Both the position numbers and the translations under genes were made by a program. Shown here one piece after another: positions 5,839-9,690 of a stretch of 9,690 nucleotides of DNA. The DNA lies in NCBI GenBank assembly GCA_012518765.1, contig JAAYRN010000330.1, positions 1 to 9,690 on the forward strand, in the 5' to 3' direction. The DNA comes from Bacteroidales bacterium. Its GTDB lineage: Bacteria; Bacteroidota; Bacteroidia; Bacteroidales; WCHB1-69. The notes under the pieces were generated by a model, which saw nothing but the letters and a program-made list of their open reading frames with translations, did not search any database and was not told the DNA's origin. The stretch's first letter is position 1, and every line of letters begins with the position of its first letter.

Positions 5839-7365
5839 ATGGGAATAATTATCCGACAAAGTATCAAAGGAACGATAGTCAATTATATAGGGGCTTTTAT
5901 AGGCTTTCTGGTTACTTTTTTTATTGCCACCAAGTTTTTAAGACCTGAAGAAATAGGTTTGGTGAGAATATTATTGGAAGCTGGATTGATATTTGGAGCT
6001 TTGTCGCAGTTGGGAATTAGCTTTTCGGGTATACGTTTTTACCCTTATTTCAAGGATAAGAAAAACAACGACAATGGATTTTTCTTTTGGACTTTATTAG
6101 TTCCTTTCATAGGTTTTTTGTTGGTAAGTCTATGTTTTATTTTGTTTAAATCGCCCATTGCTTCCTATTTTTCCAAAAATTCGGCATTGTTTGTTGATTA
6201 TTATTATTTTATCATTCCTTTAGGATTCTTTTTCTTATACATGGTGGTTTTTGAAACCAACGCCAATGTATTGATGCGTATAGTAGTACCTAAATTTATA
6301 CGCGAAATAGGCATACGATGTATGACGGTAGTGGTTTATTTGCTGTATGCGTTTAAATTTATTAGTTTAGATTATTTCGTGGTGTTGTTGGTGTGTGTAT
6401 ACGGAATTGCCACTGTTTTAAACCTTATTTATTTGTTTAGTCTGCGAAAAATTTCCTTAAAACCCAATTTTTCGTTTGTCCATAAACCTTTGCGTAACTC
6501 TTTCTTATTCTATACTTTATTTGCAACTCTGATTACATTTACGGGAAGTATTATGGGGAAAATAGACGTTTTTTTAGTAGGAGGGCAGTTAGGATTGGAA
6601 GATACGGGAATTTATTCCATAGCGTTTTATATTGCCATTATTGTCGAAATTCCTTATCGTTCGTTGGTGGCAATTTCCTTACCTGAAATTTCACAAAGCA
6701 TTAAAGATAAAAATGTAAAACACACCAATTTACTCTGTAAAAAAGTATCTTTGCATCAGTTTTTAATAGGGTGTTTTATTTTTCTATTGATATGGATAAA
6801 TATTGATTTTATTTTTGCCATATTACCCAACGGTCATATTTATGCTAACGGAAAATGGGTGGTGTTTTTTATAGGATTGGCACGCCTGATTGACAGCTCG
6901 TTTGGAGTAGGACTGTCGGTCTTGAATTTTTCAAAACATTATTATTATTCCTTGTTGTTTACATTTGGATTGGTGATAGTTACAATAATGGCTAATTTGT
7001 ATTTTATTCCTATTTTTGGAATGACGGGAGCTTCCTTAGGTACGTTTTTATCTTATATTTTTTATATTGCATTGTTGTTAGCCTTTATAAAAATAAAACT
7101 AAACGTGCTTCCGCTTTCGTTTAATTTATTGAAAATAGTGTTTATCATAGGGTTTATGTTGGGTGTTAGTTGGATGTGGAAAACGTTTTTAACTCCTATG
7201 CTTATCAGCTCATTACAATCCTTGTGGGCATTGGTGCTAAATGCCACAGGCAAAACTTTTTTAGTGATGGGCTTAGGGCTGATTTTGGTGTACACACTCA
7301 AGGTGTCGGAAGATGTAAATAGTTTAGCCAAAAAATATGCAGGAAAAATAGGGATACATATTTAA
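5839..7365 (+). CDS. Wzx-like polysaccharide/lipid-linked oligosaccharide flippase (MOP superfamily)
   Basis: A 508-residue integral inner-membrane protein with about 12-14 hydrophobic segments; the clearest are near residues 12-30, 43-61, 82-104, 118-138, 178-200, 222-239, 305-327, 369-391, 395-416, 430-447 and 470-487. The amphipathic start (RQSIKGTIVNYIG) leading into the first membrane segment, then FLRPEEIGLVRILLEAG (33-49), is typical of the Polysacc_synt/Wzx branch, as is KIDVFLVGG (241-249) opening the second half after a membrane segment. These proteins move undecaprenyl- or lipid-linked sugars across the inner membrane. The cargo cannot be told, because no glycosyltransferase or polymerase gene lies nearby; O-antigen, capsule or another envelope glycan are all possible. 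MurJ (lipid II flippase) is a related MOP family, but the sequence looks more Wzx-like. It is the last gene of the operon with nadK and converges on the SIMPL gene. Confidence 0.85.
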   Translation: MGIIIRQSIKGTIVNYIGAFIGFLVTFFIATKFLRPEEIGLVRILLEAGLIFGALSQLGISFSGIRFYPYFKDKKNNDNGFFFWTLLVPFIGFLLVSLCFILFKSPIASYFSKNSALFVDYYYFIIPLGFFFLYMVVFETNANVLMRIVVPKFIREIGIRCMTVVVYLLYAFKFISLDYFVVLLVCVYGIATVLNLIYLFSLRKISLKPNFSFVHKPLRNSFLFYTLFATLITFTGSIMGKIDVFLVGGQLGLEDTGIYSIAFYIAIIVEIPYRSLVAISLPEISQSIKDKNVKHTNLLCKKVSLHQFLIGCFIFLLIWINIDFIFAILPNGHIYANGKWVVFFIGLARLIDSSFGVGLSVLNFSKHYYYSLLFTFGLVIVTIMANLYFIPIFGMTGASLGTFLSYIFYIALLLAFIKIKLNVLPLSFNLLKIVFIIGFMLGVSWMWKTFLTPMLISSLQSLWALVLNATGKTFLVMGLGLILVYTLKVSEDVNSLAKKYAGKIGIHI

Positions 7366-7374
7366 TGCTACGAT

Positions 7375-7394
7375 ATAAAAAAGTGATTTTTTAT
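7375..7394. terminator. A/T hairpin between convergent flippase and SIMPL genes
   Basis: Perfect 8-bp arms ATAAAAAA (7375-7382) and TTTTTTAT (7387-7394) enclose a GTGA loop, a GNRA-type tetraloop that would add stability in RNA. It begins 9 bases after the flippase stop and overlaps the SIMPL stop (7391-7393). Either strand gives a stem ending in a U-rich arm, so it may serve both genes. The stem has no G/C pair, so termination could be weak. Confidence 0.45.
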
Positions 7395-8113
7395 TTAATT
7401 GAAAATTTAACGTAAATACTTGTTTGAAGTTTTATTTTTTGAAATTGAATTTCATTACTTTCTTCCTCTATCGTTGCATCGTAGCTGATGTTGGCAGCAG
7501 AGCGGCTACTTTTGATAAGTGGAGCAGCCAATGTTCGGATTGGATAAATTTCATTTTCTCTGACTATAAGTGGTTTACCTGTTTGTTCTCCAATGGCATT
7601 TAGTAAATAATCGGCTTTATCCTTAGCGTCTTTGATGGCTTTAATTTTGATTTCTTTTTTCAAACTATCCATTTTTGAGTGATTGACTTTGGATATAGAT
7701 GCCTCGGTAATTTCTAATTTTTCCAATTCCATAAATACTTGACCTACTATACTTGCATGGGAAACTTTTAAGGTGTAATCCTTGCTTGTAAGCACATCTT
7801 TTTTCTGCCATTTTATTTTTACATAATCGGCACTTGCATCGGATAGGGAGAGGTTTTCCAAATTGATGCCCAAAGATTTAATGGCTTCTTTTAGTTTGCT
7901 TTCTTGTTCTTCAATGCTTATTTTAACCCTGTTGGCGTATTTTTCTTTGATGGTAATTGCTATGTAAATTTCATCGGGAATTACCTCTTGTTCTGCGGTT
8001 CCCGTTACTTCTATGTAGGGACTTTCTTCCGATTTTGGAAAATAAGTTTGTCCATACATGGTGAAAGTTGTTGCTAAAAATGTAATTATCAAACAATGTT
8101 TAAATAAATTCAT
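7391..8113 (-). CDS. Secreted SIMPL (DUF541) domain protein
   Basis: A 240-residue predicted periplasmic or outer-membrane-associated protein. The N-terminus is a Sec signal peptide (Lys5-His6, hydrophobic core about 7-19), with cleavage most likely just before or after Gln22 in MYGQ, a common pattern in Bacteroidota; there is no lipobox Cys. The SIMPL domain starts with IEVTGTAEQEVIPDEIYI (34-51), the usual strand-Gly-Xaa-Ala-Pro-Asp signature. It continues through the amphipathic helix about 62-80 and the IKIKAIKDAKDKADYLLNAIG helix (155-175, with the Ala-Lys-Asp-Ala-Lys-Xaa-Lys-Ala core), and ends with beta-strands near 222-238. The family occurs widely in bacterial envelopes, and homologues form large ring- or cage-like oligomers; its biochemical role is poorly known, with links to oxidative or envelope stress. 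The gene is monocistronic, with a -7 element about 104 bases upstream. It neither overlaps nor obviously cooperates with its neighbours. Confidence 0.88.
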   Translation of the reverse strand: MNLFKHCLIITFLATTFTMYGQTYFPKSEESPYIEVTGTAEQEVIPDEIYIAITIKEKYANRVKISIEEQESKLKEAIKSLGINLENLSLSDASADYVKIKWQKKDVLTSKDYTLKVSHASIVGQVFMELEKLEITEASISKVNHSKMDSLKKEIKIKAIKDAKDKADYLLNAIGEQTGKPLIVRENEIYPIRTLAAPLIKSSRSAANISYDATIEEESNEIQFQKIKLQTSIYVKFSIK

Positions 8114-8216
8114 AATGTGCGGTTTTTATATTTTAAAATAATGTGTTTTTTTTAATATGGAAAGTTTTAATTTTTTATTCCTCAATATTAAAAATATTTT
8201 TTATATCACGATTTTA

Positions 8217-8224
8217 CAAAAGTA
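8217..8224 (-). promoter_or_regulatory. Bacteroidota -7 element for the SIMPL gene
   Basis: The minus strand reads TACTTTTG, the same octamer as at the ricT promoter and a full TAnnTTTG match. It would give a leader of about 95 bases before the ATG at 8113. No TTTG element lies at the expected -33 position. The leader is very A/T-rich and holds only weak short inverted repeats (around 8184-8201). Confidence 0.5.
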
Positions 8225-8287
8225 CAACATTTCGATATGTGAATGATAGTATTTTATAAAAAAGAAACTTAATATTGAAAAAAAATA

Positions 8288-8295
8288 TACCTTTG
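8288..8295 (+). promoter_or_regulatory. Bacteroidota -7 element for the alpha/beta-hydrolase gene
   Basis: TACCTTTG matches TAnnTTTG and lies 45 bases before the ATG at 8341. Transcription would start near 8301, almost at the first base of the stem-loop at 8302-8330. No convincing -33 element is seen. Confidence 0.6.
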
Positions 8296-8301
8296 CAATT
8301 G

Positions 8302-8330
8302 AATGATTTTGTTCAGCACAATAAATCATT
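8302..8330 (+). promoter_or_regulatory. Stem-loop in the 5' leader of the hydrolase gene
   Basis: The outer arms AATGATT (8302-8308) and AATCATT (8324-8330) are perfectly complementary. Inside them TTGT (8309-8312) pairs with ACAA (8318-8321) around a TCAGC loop, leaving a 2-base bulge (8322-8323). The total is 11 pairs. An alternative register gives an 8-bp outer stem, AATGATTT/AAATCATT. It lies between the predicted transcription start and the ATG, ending 10 bases before the start codon. It could be a 5'-terminal RNA stabiliser, a translation control element, or, as DNA, an operator just downstream of the start site. Confidence 0.45.
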
Positions 8331-8340
8331 AATACTTTAA

Positions 8341-9366
8341 ATGTTAAAATTGGTGTGGCAGTCTACAAAGAGTTTTTTCTTCTTGTTTGTTCTCGCTTTT
8401 TTACTACTGAATTGTAGTAACAAAAAAGCTAAAATAAATGAGGATGTTTTGTGTTATATTGATACAGTTGTTTGTTTTTCTGATACTTTTGGAATACATT
8501 GTCAATGCGATTATCCTTTGACTAAAAAAGGATTTATTCTTTTGTCTGATAGTACAAGGATATGGATTGAAATTGAAGGAAAGGGAAAACCACTTTTATT
8601 AATACAAGGCGGTCCTTTATTTGATCATCAATATTTTCATCCACATTTTTCAGAATTGGTGAACAAAAACACATTGATATATGTGGATTTACGGGGTCGT
8701 TATATGTCTGATGAGTCAACAAGAGAGAAATATTCAATATTGCAAGATATATACGATTTGGAGGATATTAGAAAAAAACTTGGAATTGAACAATGGGATG
8801 TTTTGGGACATTCATTTGGAGGATTCATAGCATTATTATATGCTTTGAATTTTCCACAATCTGTACATTCAACTATTGTGGTTTCAACTCCGCTTGGCAT
8901 ATCTGTTAATCAATATGATAGTATGGCACTTGTTTTACATACTACATTTTTTGATAATGTAACTACACGAGAAGATAATATAGAGGCTCAAATCAAAGCT
9001 AATTTTCATTCAAGACCTATAGAGAAAGATATCAAATATTTGCGAAAATCATTAGAAGCATATAATAATTATGAAAAATTTACGGATTTAATAACTAATT
9101 ATATGGAAAATACAGAATCAATATGGAGTACATATTTAGGCAATAATGCTCTTGAACTAAGTGATTCATTTTTATTAACAATGCCTTTATATGTCATTAC
9201 AAGTAAACAAGATAAAATAGGTTTTTGGCGAGAAACTGAAAAGTTTATGGAAAAACAGCGTTCTACAAAGTATTCAAAGGTATACCTTATGGAAAACTCT
9301 TCACATTTCCCTTTTATAGAAGAAAAGGAAAAATTCTTTTTAATACTCAAAGATATACTTCATTAG
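8341..9366 (+). CDS. Alpha/beta-hydrolase, probable lipoprotein (proline-iminopeptidase/S33-like)
   Basis: A 341-residue predicted envelope hydrolase. The N-terminus has Lys3 and Lys10, a Phe/Leu-rich core (11-23) and a probable lipobox LLNC with Cys25; Asn at -1 is less usual, so lipidation is likely but not certain. Residues 26-62 form a linker holding four cysteines (38, 45, 54, 56). The hydrolase fold starts near 63 and carries QGGP (89-92, oxyanion region, as in the HGGP of proline iminopeptidases), VDLRGR (115-120), the nucleophile elbow GHSFGG (156-161; Ser158), Asp291 in TSKQD, and His322 in NSSHFPF. The Ser-Asp-His triad is therefore complete, and the cap region lies at about 185-275. 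The substrate is unknown: peptide, ester or lactone are all possible, and the S33 assignment rests on the GGP and DxRG motifs only. It has its own promoter and a structured leader, and converges on the cysteine-rich gene at the right edge. Confidence 0.85.
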   Translation: MLKLVWQSTKSFFFLFVLAFLLLNCSNKKAKINEDVLCYIDTVVCFSDTFGIHCQCDYPLTKKGFILLSDSTRIWIEIEGKGKPLLLIQGGPLFDHQYFHPHFSELVNKNTLIYVDLRGRYMSDESTREKYSILQDIYDLEDIRKKLGIEQWDVLGHSFGGFIALLYALNFPQSVHSTIVVSTPLGISVNQYDSMALVLHTTFFDNVTTREDNIEAQIKANFHSRPIEKDIKYLRKSLEAYNNYEKFTDLITNYMENTESIWSTYLGNNALELSDSFLLTMPLYVITSKQDKIGFWRETEKFMEKQRSTKYSKVYLMENSSHFPFIEEKEKFFLILKDILH

Positions 9367-9393
9367 TTCAAGATTACTATTTTTTTTCATTTT

Positions 9394-9690
9394 TTAATCA
9401 ACTTTTTCTATACATGTTAATTTATAAATAGGGTGCGTAAAAGAAGTAAAACAATTTAGTTCTTTGCTTTTAATACAAACTGTAACATTAAGGGTATCTT
9501 TTGTTCTAAATTTTTCTGGAATAGCACCATAAATAGGATAGCTGATAGTAGCATCGCATAATAAGTCATATCTAGGAATAATAACAGTGGCATTTCTCTT
9601 GCGTTTATGTCCACAATAGTTGATTTCTTCCCCATTTTCAAAATAAACGAATTTACCTATCATATCGCAATCGCAATTTTTTTGTTTTAC
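9394..9690 (-). CDS. Cysteine-rich protein of unknown function, 3' part (5' end outside the window)
   Basis: The minus-strand frame is open from the right edge to a TAA at 9394-9396, giving 98 or so visible residues. An in-frame ATG at 9663 exists, but the nine preceding codons (Val-Lys-Gln-Lys-Asn-Cys-Asp-Cys-Asp) are open and resemble the residues after it in composition, so the gene probably starts beyond the window. No family is recognised. Seven cysteines occur in 98 residues (two in the Cys-Asp-Cys-Asp segment, the others spread through the body). The predicted structure is strand-rich, with a TLNVTVCIK strand and a THPIYKLTCIEK end. This density of Cys suggests an extracytoplasmic, disulfide-bonded domain, possibly from a lipoprotein, but the signal region is not in view. 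The gene ends 27 bases from the convergent hydrolase gene. The overlapping frame 9456-9641 is a shadow. Confidence 0.55.
   Translation of the reverse strand, partial: VKQKNCDCDMIGKFVYFENGEEINYCGHKRKRNATVIIPRYDLLCDATISYPIYGAIPEKFRTKDTLNVTVCIKSKELNCFTSFTHPIYKLTCIEKVD

Noticed and set aside
7062..7331. Minus-strand frame of 89 codons under the flippase 3' end
   Set aside because: It is antisense to membrane segments of the flippase, and its composition is that of a reverse-complement shadow.
8184..8201. AATATT-AAA-AATATT hairpin and an overlapping AAAAATATTTTT palindrome in the SIMPL leader
   Set aside because: All A/T, six pairs at most, in a stretch of near-pure A/T where such matches are expected by chance.
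8534..9350. Minus-strand open frames at 8534-8737, 8700-8900 and 9099-9350 opposite the hydrolase
   Set aside because: They mirror a gene with a full catalytic triad, have no family resemblance and overlap one another, so they are shadows.
9362..9387. Possible terminator after the hydrolase: TAGT/ACTA stem followed by eight T
   Set aside because: Only four pairs in the stem; the T run is suggestive but the hairpin is too weak to call.
9544..9554. GATAGTAGCAT present at both ends of the window (6-16 and 9544-9554), as if direct repeats of an element
   Set aside because: Eleven bases only, both inside coding frames, and the DNA between them is mostly conserved housekeeping genes, so it is not an insertion boundary.

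Overview
The window is AT-rich chromosomal DNA from a member of the Bacteroidota, most likely of the order Bacteroidales or a near relative. Three things point there: a ricT-gldH-penicillin-binding-protein gene string, Bacteroidota-type -7 promoter elements (TAnnTTTG) in front of the transcription units, and several lipoproteins with short signal peptides. I can place it no more precisely than that. No rRNA, tRNA, CRISPR array, insertion sequence or phage gene is visible.

Layout. (1) 1-422, plus strand: the 3' part of an unrecognised gene whose frame is open to the left edge. It converges on the next operon at a perfect hairpin (461-489). (2) 482-4409, minus strand: a tightly packed operon reading ricT -> gldH -> mrcA, with gaps of 3 and 1 bases. 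These encode an iron-sulfur-type PSP1/RicT protein, a GldH-family lipoprotein and a complete bifunctional class A penicillin-binding protein. (3) 4410-4549: a 140-base divergent promoter region with a -7 element facing each way and a 15-base palindrome near the middle. (4) 4550-7365, plus strand: a small beta-sandwich lipoprotein, NAD kinase (nadK) and a Wzx/MOP-type polysaccharide flippase, probably one transcription unit. (5) 7391-8113, minus strand: a secreted SIMPL (DUF541) domain protein converging on the flippase, with an all-A/T hairpin between them. (6) 8114-8340: a second divergent promoter region, with a strong stem-loop in the presumed leader of the next gene. (7) 8341-9366, plus strand: an alpha/beta-hydrolase that looks like a lipoprotein, with a full catalytic triad and an unusual four-cysteine linker. 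(8) 9394-9690, minus strand: the 3' end of a cysteine-rich unknown protein that runs off the right edge.

How the genes fit together. The centre is mostly envelope and housekeeping: peptidoglycan polymerisation and crosslinking (mrcA), surface lipoproteins, glycan or lipid-linked sugar export (flippase) and NADP supply (nadK). The two ends look more accessory: unrecognised or surface-exposed proteins, with cysteine-rich extracytoplasmic segments on the right. I see no clear new defence or mobile system. The least explained items are the 5'-terminal stem-loop of the hydrolase gene, the cysteine-rich pair at the right end, the homopolymer tracts in mrcA, and RicT's role in a lineage not known to me to have its Bacillus partners.
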